Positions 1 to 8,275 of a stretch of DNA of 64,000 nt are shown piece after piece; positions within the stretch are counted from its first letter, which is position 1; the number at the start of each line of letters is the position of its first letter. The stretch comes from Ensifer adhaerens (GTDB taxonomy: Bacteria; Pseudomonadota; Alphaproteobacteria; Rhizobiales; Rhizobiaceae): assembly GCF_020035535.1 (NCBI RefSeq), contig NZ_CP083350.1, forward strand, positions 2,614,501 to 2,678,500. Reading direction: 5' to 3'. The position numbers and the translations under genes are program-made. The notes below the pieces were generated by a model that was not told where the DNA came from, did not search any database, and was given only the letters and a program-made list of their open reading frames with translations.

Positions 1-1442
1 GCGCCTTCCATGGCGAGCGGATAATTGGTGTCGCGCCCCAAATACAGCACATGCCGCACCTGCGTGAGTTCGCGCGCGACCTTCTCGATCTGCTCTCCGA
101 GCTTGAGCACCTGGCTGGCGAAACGCGGCGCTTCCGACAACTGACGGATGAGCTGCTTTTCATCTTCCCCGCCAATGGTCCCCCGCACTACGGCCGCACG
201 TACCGCGAGCGCTGCAAGCACTGAAAGCTGGCAGGTAAAGGCCTTGGTAGAGGCGACGCCGATCTCCGGCCCGGCAAGCGTCGGGAAAATGCAGTCAGAT
301 TCGCGCGCGATCGTCGATTCACGGACATTGACGATTGCGCTGATCGGAATGCCAGCGCTGCGGCAATAGCGTAGCGATGCCAACGTGTCGGCAGTCTCGC
401 CGGACTGCGAGATGAACAGGGCTGCACTCGACTTCGACAGCGGCATTTCCCGATAGCGGAACTCGGATGCGATATCGATATCGATCGGCAACCGCCCGAG
501 GCGTTCGAACCAGTATTTCCCGATTAGGCCGGCAAGATAAGCGGTGCCGCACGCCGAAACCGCCATGCGGTCGAGCGTCGCGAAATCGAATGGCAGGTCG
601 ACCGGCTTGGCCTTTCCCTGGGCGAAGTCAAGATAATGCGCAAGGGTATGCGAGATCACCTCTGGCTGTTCATGGATTTCCTTCTCCATGAAATGCCGGT
701 AATTGCCCTTGTCGACCAGGAAGGAGGAGCCGATCGACCGCTGCCGCTTACGTTCGATCGGCGTGCCGCTGATGTCGAATATCTGCAAGCCGCCACGCTG
801 CACGACCGCCCAGTCTCCATCCTCCAGATAGGTGATAGAATCGGTGAAGGGCGCGAGCGCGATGGCGTCGGAGCCCAGATACATCTCGCCTTCGCCGTGG
901 CCCACCGCAAGCGGTGGCCCGTTGCGCGCCCCGATGATCAGATCCTCGTCTCCACGGAACATGATTGCCAGCGCGAAGGCGCCCTCGAGCCGCTTCAATG
1001 CATTGTGTGCGGCCCCGACCGGTTTCGAGCCGCGCGCCAGTTCGCGCGAGATCAGATGGGCGACAACTTCGGTATCGGTTTCCGAAGCGAATTCGAAACC
1101 GTCTGCGATCAGTTCCGCGCGCAGTTCCGCGAAATTCTCGATGATGCCATTATGGACAATCGCCACATCCCTGGAAAAATGCGGATGGGCATTGGTCTCG
1201 TTCGGGACGCCGTGCGTGGCCCAGCGCGTGTGCCCGATGCCGATCGTGCCGCCCAGTGGTTCGGCCTGCAACCGGCGCTCGAGGTTGACCAATTTGCCTT
1301 CCGCACGTCGGCGGGCGAGCCGCCCGCCCTCTACAGTGGCGACACCGGCAGAATCATAGCCGCGATATTCCAGCCGCTTGAGAGCGTCCACGATAAGTGG
1401 CGCAACGGGCGAGTGCCCGACAATCCCGACGATCCCGCACAT
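1..1442 (-). CDS. glmS: Glutamine--fructose-6-phosphate aminotransferase (partial)
   Basis: Makes glucosamine-6-phosphate from fructose-6-phosphate and glutamine, the entry step to UDP-GlcNAc. Translation from 1442 begins Met-Cys-Gly-Ile-Val; Cys2 is the N-terminal nucleophile of the class II amidotransferase domain (about residues 2-220). A SIS sugar-isomerase domain follows, with SQSGETADT near residue 350. About 480 of the usual ~608 residues are present; the gene runs off the left edge, with no internal stop seen. Next to a polysaccharide locus it could be a dedicated or second copy (rhizobia carry the paralogue nodM), supplying GlcNAc precursors for the amino sugar implied by the LegB/LegC-like genes. 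That link is inference. Confidence 0.95.
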   Translation of the reverse strand, partial: MCGIVGIVGHSPVAPLIVDALKRLEYRGYDSAGVATVEGGRLARRRAEGKLVNLERRLQAEPLGGTIGIGHTRWATHGVPNETNAHPHFSRDVAIVHNGIIENFAELRAELIADGFEFASETDTEVVAHLISRELARGSKPVGAAHNALKRLEGAFALAIMFRGDEDLIIGARNGPPLAVGHGEGEMYLGSDAIALAPFTDSITYLEDGDWAVVQRGGLQIFDISGTPIERKRQRSIGSSFLVDKGNYRHFMEKEIHEQPEVISHTLAHYLDFAQGKAKPVDLPFDFATLDRMAVSACGTAYLAGLIGKYWFERLGRLPIDIDIASEFRYREMPLSKSSAALFISQSGETADTLASLRYCRSAGIPISAIVNVRESTIARESDCIFPTLAGPEIGVASTKAFTCQLSVLAALAVRAAVVRGTIGGEDEKQLIRQLSEAPRFASQVLKLGEQIEKVARELTQVRHVLYLGRDTNYPLAMEG

Positions 1443-2322
1443 TTTACTTGCCTTAAGCCTTCCATTGCTAGTTGTTCGACGAACTCGGAAGCTGCGACCG
1501 ACATACGAGGGTCAGCGATCATCCGCGGACCGCTGTCCGGTAGCAGGATCCAAAACTGCACCACAGGTCCACCAGAGCTGTCATTCCGACCCCGATGGCC
1601 CGGTGCGAGCAACATCAACTCAATCCTATGGCATTGTGTTCTCCTGGTCGGCACGCTTCAATTTGCCTTTAGGGCTATTGCCGCAGCCACATGGGTTACT
1701 TGACTTTCTGACCGCGGTCCGAAGCAAGTGGCACGGCCTTGGCGGGCCTGGGCAAAACTGGAAGTCGCGCTGACGAACCTGGCTTCGCTAAAGCAGATCG
1801 TCGAAGATGACGACGCTGTGGAGATCAACGCATTTACCTTGAACCGATCGAGGCGCTCTCTTTCTGGATTGCCAGCTGGGAAAAGGCGCTCAAGTCGGAG
1901 TGGGAAGCACTCCGAGAACGCAGCCCAATTGATGTCCATGCCTGGAATGTGACCGATCACGGCGATGGTGGCCGAGGCTTTCCCTATGGCGACATTCCGC
2001 AAAGGTCGAGAATTGTGGCCTGATTGGGGCTCGTGCCCAAACAGCGACGACGAGCGCTTCGCCGAATTGCCGGTCGCTGCGCCGGTCGTCGATGCACCGC
2101 TGGCCGACGAACGCAAGGCGAACGTCGTGCACTATCATGCCTTTGCGCCGGACCCGGGACGTGCGTCGTGCGTCATGATCCCGCGAGTGCGACCACGGTG
2201 ATCGGAAACGCCGTAGGTTCGCCATACTCCGCTAATATACGAACTTCGCGGCTGCAAAACACAGCCGTGTATTGCCTCCCCACTCACTCCTGGGGAAAGA
2301 GGGAAACTGGAGAACTTTCATT
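1443..2322. other. Long gap with unclassified coding-like remnant
   Basis: No intact gene is convincing here. On the plus strand a 70-codon open stretch at 1811-2020 has protein-like composition (many Trp, Glu and Asp; it includes HAWNVTDHGD) but lacks a credible start and is followed by another open frame to 2201 in a different phase. This looks like a frameshifted remnant. I do not recognise the family. The promoter of the RTX gene starting at 2323 should lie in the last 150 bases. Confidence 0.4.
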
Positions 2323-3777
2323 GTGACTACAATTACGCTGACCGGAGACTACGGCTCCACACCTTACAAGGCTTCGGGCCTTGCTGCGGGAACTCTGATC
2401 GATGCCGAAAATGCATCCTGGACACAAGACAACGATGGGAGCGACGGCAGCCCGTACCCCTTTATGGTCTACGACTCGCCGGGTGCGATACTTGATGGCG
2501 GCACGATCAACGGCAAAGTCGACATGACCGGTGACTGGCGTGACGTCTACAACGACGGCAACTCGGCTGGCATCAGGACAGAGGGCACGCCAGATGTCGT
2601 GATCCGCGACTGGCATATCACGAATACGTGGGACGCTGTCCGCGTATCTTGGGACAGCCCTAACTTCCTTATCGAGGACGTCTGGGTCACCAACGCCCGC
2701 GACGACGCGGTCGAGAACGACCGACTCCAGACGGGCACTATCCGTGACAGCCTTTTTGATGGGGTGTTCGGGGGCATCAGCGTAGACCCATCGTCGTCAA
2801 GCCCTGTCGACGGTCATAACAACACTGTCACGCTGGACGGCGTGCTGATGCGGATGCAATCTTTCCTTTACGAGGGTGAGATGACGCACTCCTCGATGAT
2901 CAAGACTGACTCTGCCACGAACGGCGAGGTCACACCGAACTTGCGCTTCATTAACACGGTCTTTGCCATCGAGGACGTTGAGCACCACAGCTACCGCAGC
3001 ATGCAAGACGCTTGGAACAACACCGTCGAGTCCAAAGGCAACGTCTTCCTGAATCTGTCGGACACACCGCTCCCGGACGACTACCCGATGCCTCCCGAAG
3101 GGTGGACGGTCCTGCAGGGCCAGGCGGCGCGCGACTATTGGCAGGAGGCCAAAACCGAGTGGATCGAGCGACACAGCGGTGAAGAAGGCACTAACCCCGA
3201 TTCACCTGCCACCGAGCAGCCGATAGCCGACCATCCGCCGGTAGCCGACCATCCACCGGTAGCCGAACAGCCCCCGCTCGCCGCCGAGCCTGCTTCGTTC
3301 AGCGGCGTGAGCTTTAAGGGGTCCAGCGACGGTGAGACCATCATCGGCAACGGGCTGGACAACATCATCGACGCCGGCAATGGGAACGATGTCGTGAAAG
3401 GGTCCGCCGGAAACGATGTCATCAGAGGGAATGATGGCGTCGACAAGCTGTGGGGCGGCAGCGGGAACGACACCTTCCTCCTGGGGCGCCTCGGCGACTC
3501 GCGCGAGAACGGCGGCATCGACACGATCATGGATTTCGCCGCCGGCGACAAGATCAAACTGTCAGCGATCGACGCAAACAGGGACCTGACGGGCGACCAA
3601 GCCTTCCATCTGATCCAGGGCGACTTCAGCCACGCTCCCGGCGAGCTTAAGGTGTCCTACGATGCCGGTTCCGACACAACCGTTGTGAGCGGGAACGTGG
3701 ACACCGACGTTCATGCTGAGTTTACGCTCTGGCTTCACGGCGAGGTCAACCTGACCTCGGGTGACTTCGTGCTCTAA
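2323..3777 (+). CDS. Secreted right-handed beta-helix protein with C-terminal RTX repeats
   Basis: Likely an extracellular calcium-binding protein acting on or binding polysaccharide. About 484 residues. Residues ~1-290 resemble a right-handed parallel beta-helix, the fold of many polysaccharide lyases and epimerases. A Pro-rich linker (~300-322) follows, then RTX nonapeptides (GNGNDVVKG, GSGNDTFLL) and a short C-terminal region ending Phe-Val-Leu. There is no Sec signal, as expected for type I export. GTG at 2323 is chosen because GGAG lies 10 nt upstream; an upstream in-frame ATG at 2272 has no ribosome site. The next two genes encode a type I secretion transporter and adaptor, its probable exporter. 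R. leguminosarum PlyA/PlyB glycanases leave the cell through the analogous PrsDE system. Enzymatic activity is not proven by the sequence. Confidence 0.8.
   Translation: MTTITLTGDYGSTPYKASGLAAGTLIDAENASWTQDNDGSDGSPYPFMVYDSPGAILDGGTINGKVDMTGDWRDVYNDGNSAGIRTEGTPDVVIRDWHITNTWDAVRVSWDSPNFLIEDVWVTNARDDAVENDRLQTGTIRDSLFDGVFGGISVDPSSSSPVDGHNNTVTLDGVLMRMQSFLYEGEMTHSSMIKTDSATNGEVTPNLRFINTVFAIEDVEHHSYRSMQDAWNNTVESKGNVFLNLSDTPLPDDYPMPPEGWTVLQGQAARDYWQEAKTEWIERHSGEEGTNPDSPATEQPIADHPPVADHPPVAEQPPLAAEPASFSGVSFKGSSDGETIIGNGLDNIIDAGNGNDVVKGSAGNDVIRGNDGVDKLWGGSGNDTFLLGRLGDSRENGGIDTIMDFAAGDKIKLSAIDANRDLTGDQAFHLIQGDFSHAPGELKVSYDAGSDTTVVSGNVDTDVHAEFTLWLHGEVNLTSGDFVL
3223..3276 (+). repeat. Three tandem 18-nt units encoding a Pro-rich linker
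   Basis: Three adjacent 18-nt units encode IADHPP, VADHPP and VAEQPP, forming the hinge between the beta-helix and the RTX domain. Units 1 and 2 differ at two positions, suggesting recent slippage expansion. Confidence 0.85.
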
Positions 3778-3805
3778 ACTCCCAGCCAATGAGGGACGGT
3801 GGAAC

Positions 3806-3840
3806 TTCTCCTCCAGATTCAATTGGTTTCTGGAGGAGAA
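3806..3840 (+). terminator. Strong hairpin after RTX gene
   Basis: A perfect 12-bp stem (TTCTCCTCCAGA at 3806-3817 and its complement at 3829-3840) with an 11-nt loop lies about 30 nt after the RTX stop. No U tract follows, so it may be a terminator, a 3'-end stabiliser or an attenuator before the secretion genes. Confidence 0.55.
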
Positions 3841-4023
3841 TACGCTGTTGCTGAGTGATTCCACGGCTAAGCGCTCGAGTATCTGGGGCTGGCCTTCGCA
3901 CGGGCGGCGAAGGTCAGGCAGGGATTATGCGTGCCGCTGGCCGATTAGAAAACTAACCAAGCGCCAGTAGTGTTGAAGGCCCGCATCGCGGGCTCACACA
4001 TGCAGTTGTTTGAGGGGACGGAA

Positions 4024-5784
4024 ATGTCACAATCCGGTTTAGGAATGCTCCGCGCGTCAGGGGCGAAGTCCGAGTTAGCTGCCTGTCTGCAGCGATTTCG
4101 ACGGGCTTTTCTCGTGGTGGCGGCCTTCAGCGGTCTTCTCAACATGCTCACGCTATCCGGCTCGATCTTTATGCTGCAGGTCTATGACAGAGTTCTGCCA
4201 AGCCGCAGCGTGCCGACTCTCGTCGCACTGATCTTCCTAATTTTAATAGTTTACGGTTTTCAGGCCGCGCTCGACGCCATACGCGGCCGCTTGCTGGCAC
4301 GTATTGGCAGCGGACTAGATGAGCGCCTGAACGAAGCGGCCTATCGTGTGATGTCGAGGTTGCCCCTGATAAGGGGTAAATCGGGCGAAGGCCTACAGCC
4401 AGTGCGGGACCTCGACCAAATTTCCGGGTTCCTGTCGAGCGGCGGTCCCGCCGCTCTCTTCGATCTGCCGTGGATGCCGCTCTATCTCGCGCTTTGCTTC
4501 GCCTTCCATCCTTGGCTGGGCGCGGCAGCGTTGATCGGTGCGATCCTGCTTTTGGCAGTGACCGTAGTCACGGAAAAAATGGTCCGCCGTCCAGCGACTG
4601 AAATGTCGAGCTATGCTCAGTCACGCAACAACGTTGCACTGGCAAGCATGCGTAACGCCGAAGTCATTGAAGCGATGGGGATGCGATCCAATCTTACCGC
4701 GCTGTGGAACGATGCAAGCATGAACTACAGGCAGGCGCAAATACGGGCCAGCGATATCACCGGCTCCTTCGGGGCGCTTTCACGTGGCCTCAGGATGATG
4801 CTGCAGTCGCTCGTGCTAGCGACCGGCGCGTTCTTGGTGATCCGCCAGGAGGCCAGTGGCGGTATCATCATCGCGAGTTCTATCCTTACGGCGCGGGCCC
4901 TGGCGCCCGTCGAACAAGCTATCGCGCATTCGAAAAGATTTCTTGCCGCCAGACAAAGCTGGCGCCGGCTGGACGAGCTTTTTGCGCTGTTTCCCCCCGC
5001 CGGGGATGCATTGCAGCTACCGCCGCCGCAATCCGAACTCTCGGTGGAAGGTGTCGGCGTCATTCCTCCGGGCGAGCGTCGATTTGTCGCTCAGGATATT
5101 GCATTTTCGCTCACCGCGGGCTCCGCGCTCGGCATCGTCGGTCCGAGTGCTTCGGGTAAGTCGTCCTTGGCGCGGGCGATCGTCGGCGTCTGGCAGACAG
5201 CGTATGGCAAGATTCGCCTCGACGGGGCCGCGATCGGGCAGTGGCCGGTTGACGCGCTGGGGCGGCATGTCGGGTATCTACCACAAGATGTCGAGCTATT
5301 TGGAGGCACGATCGCTCAAAACATCGCTCGCTTTGATCCCACGCCGGATCCAGGGGCCATCATCGCGGCCGCCAAGGCCGCGGGCATGCACGAGACGATC
5401 CTGCTCTTGCCTGGCGGATATCAGACTGACATCGGCGAAGGCGGAGCATCGCTCTCGGCAGGCCAGCGTCAGCGCATCGGACTGGCTCGCGCGCTGTATG
5501 GTGATCCCTTCCTCGTGGTTCTGGACGAACCCAACTCGAACCTCGATGCCAATGGGGAGCATGCACTGACCCAGGCGATCCTTGCCGTGAAACGCCGCAA
5601 AGGCGTGGTCATCATAATTGCCCATCGCCCGAGCGCGCTGGCGGCTGTCGATTTCTTGCTCGTTCTTCAGTCCGGCCGCCAGAAAGCCTTCGGACCCCGG
5701 GATATGATTTTGCGGGAGCAGTCGCGGTTGGCGCCCGAGAGATCAATTCGAGCGGTTCCCGCGGGGGAAAGGGCGTCCGGATGA
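4024..5784 (+). CDS. Type I secretion system permease/ATPase (PrsD/HlyB family)
   Basis: Inner-membrane ABC transporter expected to export RTX proteins with the adaptor encoded next. 586 residues. The N-terminal half holds the membrane domain, with helices starting near residue 30 (FLVVAAFSG). The C-terminal half is the ATPase: Walker A GPSASGKSS, signature LSAGQRQRIGLARAL, Walker B FLVVLDEPN. No C39 peptidase domain is present, which fits substrates without a leader peptide. ATG at 4024 has GAGGGG just upstream; an in-frame start at 3970 is possible but less supported. It overlaps the adaptor gene by four bases (ATGA). The RTX gene 246 bp upstream is the likely substrate, and the second RTX protein at 19625 may share the exporter. 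Confidence 0.92.
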   Translation: MSQSGLGMLRASGAKSELAACLQRFRRAFLVVAAFSGLLNMLTLSGSIFMLQVYDRVLPSRSVPTLVALIFLILIVYGFQAALDAIRGRLLARIGSGLDERLNEAAYRVMSRLPLIRGKSGEGLQPVRDLDQISGFLSSGGPAALFDLPWMPLYLALCFAFHPWLGAAALIGAILLLAVTVVTEKMVRRPATEMSSYAQSRNNVALASMRNAEVIEAMGMRSNLTALWNDASMNYRQAQIRASDITGSFGALSRGLRMMLQSLVLATGAFLVIRQEASGGIIIASSILTARALAPVEQAIAHSKRFLAARQSWRRLDELFALFPPAGDALQLPPPQSELSVEGVGVIPPGERRFVAQDIAFSLTAGSALGIVGPSASGKSSLARAIVGVWQTAYGKIRLDGAAIGQWPVDALGRHVGYLPQDVELFGGTIAQNIARFDPTPDPGAIIAAAKAAGMHETILLLPGGYQTDIGEGGASLSAGQRQRIGLARALYGDPFLVVLDEPNSNLDANGEHALTQAILAVKRRKGVVIIIAHRPSALAAVDFLLVLQSGRQKAFGPRDMILREQSRLAPERSIRAVPAGERASG

Positions 5785-7223
5785 TGAGTATTCGCGACTG
5801 GGCACAGCGCGCGCATGGCGTCGCTAATCTGTTGACTACGGACAAAAGCCATTTGATAGCAGGTGCTAAGGGCAGAATTGGTCGGCCGACATTGCCTGCG
5901 GCCGACGCTCCTGCGAAGGGTGTGTCCGCGCCCACACAGAACGATATTTCCCTGCGCAGGCACATCGTCTTCGGCGCGGCGATGGTGGCACTGCTGTTTG
6001 GCGGGCTTGGCGCATGGGCCGCGACGACGGGGTTGTCAGGTGCCGTGATCGCCCCGGGACATATCGCGGTTGAATCCAACGTAAAGGCGGTGCAACATCC
6101 AAGCGGCGGCGTTGTGGGCGCAATCAACGTGCGTGATGGCGACGAGGTTAAGGCAGGTGATATCTTGGTTCGCCTCGATGACACGGTCACTCGCGCTAAC
6201 CTTGCCGTCATTACTAAGAGCCTGGACGAACTCTCGGCCCGACAAGCGCGGCTGACTGCAGAGCGCGAAGGTGCTGAAGCGATTCTTTTTCCCCAGGATA
6301 TTGTGAGGCGCTCCTCCGCCGCGCACGTGGCGCAGGTCCTCCAAGGGGAACGGAAACTGTTCGCACTGCGCCGCGCGGCCTATCAAGCAGAGATCGAGCA
6401 ACGCCGGGAGCGGATCGGCCAGCTCACAAAGGAGATAGCGGGACTCGAGTCTCAACGGGAGGCTAAGGAGCAGGAGCTTGGTCTGGTCCGCGACGAACTC
6501 AGCGGCGTGAAAGGCCTGTGGGAGAAAAAGCTTGTCCAGCACTCACGAGTGCTGGAGTTGGAGCGCCAGGAAGCGCAGCTCCTGGGAGGCCGCGGCCAGC
6601 TGATCGCTGCGATCGCCGGGGCCAAGGGCAAGGTTAGCGAAACCGAAATAGCCGTCATTCAGGTTCAGGAGAATTGGCGCAGCGACGTCGCAAAAGAACT
6701 TCGCGATACGGAGGGCCAGATCGCGGAGTTGGAAGAGCGGAAGATCGCCGCTGATCAGCTTCTGAGGCAAACCGACATTCGTGCGCCTCAGGCCGGACGC
6801 GTACATCAACTCGCGATCCACACGGTAGGAGGCGTTGTTGCCGCGGGCGAGTCGATCATGAAAATCGTCCCCATTGCCGACGAGTTGGCGGTGGAAGCGC
6901 GCATCGCGCCTCAAGACATCGACCAAGTCGAGCCCGGCCAGCCAGTCCATCTGCGTCTGTCGGCCTTCAACCAGCGGATCACACCCGAAATCGGGGGGCA
7001 TGTACTAACCGTTTCACCGGACCTGGTCGAAGACGAACGAAATGGGTTGTCCTTCTACAGCGTGAAAATCAAGCTCGACAAAGGTCAGCGTGGCTCCTTC
7101 AAACCGGAAAGCCTCAAGCCCGGCATGCCAGTAGAAGCGTTCTTGCTTACTGGTGATCGCACGGTCATCTCCTACCTAGTGAAACCACTCACAGATCAGA
7201 TTGAGCGCGCTTTCCGGGAATAG
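5781..7223 (+). CDS. HlyD/PrsE-family type I secretion adaptor
   Basis: Membrane fusion protein linking the ABC transporter to a TolC-like outer-membrane channel. 480 residues, near the usual PrsE length. A single transmembrane helix lies at about residues 57-80 (IVFGAAMVALLFGGLGAWA). A biotinyl-lipoyl-like half motif follows, then a long coiled coil (~130-330, rich in Glu, Arg and Leu), and the second lipoyl half plus the beta-barrel region to the C-terminus. Translation is coupled to the upstream ATPase by an ATGA overlap; ATG at 5784 is an alternative. No outer-membrane component is encoded nearby, so a general TolC elsewhere is presumably used. Confidence 0.92.
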   Translation: MMSIRDWAQRAHGVANLLTTDKSHLIAGAKGRIGRPTLPAADAPAKGVSAPTQNDISLRRHIVFGAAMVALLFGGLGAWAATTGLSGAVIAPGHIAVESNVKAVQHPSGGVVGAINVRDGDEVKAGDILVRLDDTVTRANLAVITKSLDELSARQARLTAEREGAEAILFPQDIVRRSSAAHVAQVLQGERKLFALRRAAYQAEIEQRRERIGQLTKEIAGLESQREAKEQELGLVRDELSGVKGLWEKKLVQHSRVLELERQEAQLLGGRGQLIAAIAGAKGKVSETEIAVIQVQENWRSDVAKELRDTEGQIAELEERKIAADQLLRQTDIRAPQAGRVHQLAIHTVGGVVAAGESIMKIVPIADELAVEARIAPQDIDQVEPGQPVHLRLSAFNQRITPEIGGHVLTVSPDLVEDERNGLSFYSVKIKLDKGQRGSFKPESLKPGMPVEAFLLTGDRTVISYLVKPLTDQIERAFRE

Positions 7224-7230
7224 GAAATTA

Positions 7231-7420
7231 TCAGCTCCGCTCCCCGGGACCAGAAATCAACGGACCGCATCGATGGTGAAGTTTATCGGTATAGAAGGCG
7301 TGCTCGCGCACCTTAACCTGCGTTATCACGCCGAGCACGCGCTGTGGTACATCTTTAAGGCGCGGGCTTCAGTTGCCTCAAGCAAAGATGGACAGTCGAT
7401 CACTATGCATCCGTAGCTTC
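7231..7420 (-). pseudogene. Decayed C-terminal fragment of a Wzc/ExoP-like protein
   Basis: On the minus strand, codons at 7418-7362 read SYGCIVIDCPSLLEATEAR, matching the Walker B segment of the intact co-polymerase (QYDCIVIASPPLLGATEAR). After a deletion of about 40 codons and a frame change, 7361-7231 read KDVPQRVLGVITQVKVREH and continue to a stop, matching ANERVFGVLTQVNMRKHHF near the C-terminus. The fragment keeps the Walker B aspartate that the intact neighbour has lost. It appears to be the scar of a second, related gene. Confidence 0.75.
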
Positions 7421-7503
7421 TTTGAGATTTCCAACATAGGCGCGCCGCACAGCGCGGAACCTGCGATCGACTTCCATCGCCGTCGCAGCATTGGTTCCGG
7501 CGG

Positions 7504-7529
7504 TATTCCGCGGGGCTATTCCGCGGGGC
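7504..7529 (+). repeat. 13-bp tandem duplication
   Basis: TATTCCGCGGGGC occurs twice back to back (7504-7516, 7517-7529) within decayed sequence, consistent with a replication-slippage scar. Confidence 0.8.
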
Positions 7530-7662
7530 TAAGGCCACCGAGTGAGATTTTTATGCGATGCTGATGCATGAAGTCGTCAAGCGTCGTATAGATCCGGTGG
7601 GTAGTACATCTTCGTTTTTTTACCGTCCGAAGAAGCCCTCGCAGGCTGAGTTTCCGGTGAGC

Positions 7663-8010
7663 ACCTGATGAAACAGGCAAGACTTGCCGGGAGACAAAGG
7701 TTGGTACTCACCCCGAAGATTTGATCTTGGTGGTGAAGGATCCGAAGTGGCAGATTGAGCGGGTCGGTCTTGAAGTCCGACCACTGTCGCAATGGTTTTA
7801 TGAAGGACTTGCTAGGGCAGGATTACCCGTGATCTGCATTGAGACCAGGCATGGCAAGGCCTTTTTGAAAGCTCAACCGAATAAGACGGATCGCAATGAT
7901 GCGCGTCAATCTCTATCGGTCGGTGCATGTGAAGACACTGACGAGCCAGAAGCACCGGGCATTGCTGAACCGCGCAAACTAATGCATCGCATGTGGAGTG
8001 GCGGAACCGA
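7663..8010 (+). pseudogene. IS110-family transposase fragment
   Basis: The plus strand encodes KVGTHPEDLILVVKDPKW, IERVGLEV and ETRHGKAFLKAQPNKTDRND, the characteristic N-terminal half of IS110-type (DEDD) transposases. After NDAR the GIAQ segment is absent and the frame changes to MMRVNLYRSVHVKTLTSQK, then returns to the first frame at RKLMHRM. The C-terminal half is missing and no start codon is identifiable. Non-functional. Confidence 0.8.
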
Positions 8011-8275
8011 ATTCTGCTGGACGCGAGAGAGCTTGCCTATTGCTGCGTAATTAGCAACCAGAGTGACGAGAGCGCGAGAGGAGACAAGAAGATTCCGCCG
8101 CCGGTGGAAAGATGTCCTTCGCAGGACGAGGATGGGGTAAGTTCGCGGGGTTGTCTTTTATAGTCGCTCCTCGCGATCAGGTCGCCGATTGGATTGTTCC
8201 GCCCCATTCTTCTGGTCCCATAATGGGAGGGCTACACAGGCCGAGCCCGGAGAGAAGCGCGATGCTGCGAAGACC

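Larger units (their letters stand above)
7224..8275. other. Gap of decayed sequence between secretion genes and wzc-like gene
   Basis: About 1 kb holding the wzc scar, a short tandem duplication and the IS110 fragment. From about 8010 to 8275 I see nothing recognisable. No intact gene is supported. Confidence 0.6.

Noticed and set aside
636..1703. 355-residue open frame on the plus strand
   Set aside because: Antisense to glmS, which is open from 1442 to the window edge with the Cys2 active site.
3223..3276. Short tandem repeat considered as a CRISPR-like array
   Set aside because: Three contiguous 18-nt units without spacers, in frame within a coding sequence.
7721..8050. Treating the IS110-like frame as a small intact gene
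   Set aside because: Internal family residues are missing, the frame shifts twice and the C-terminal half is absent.
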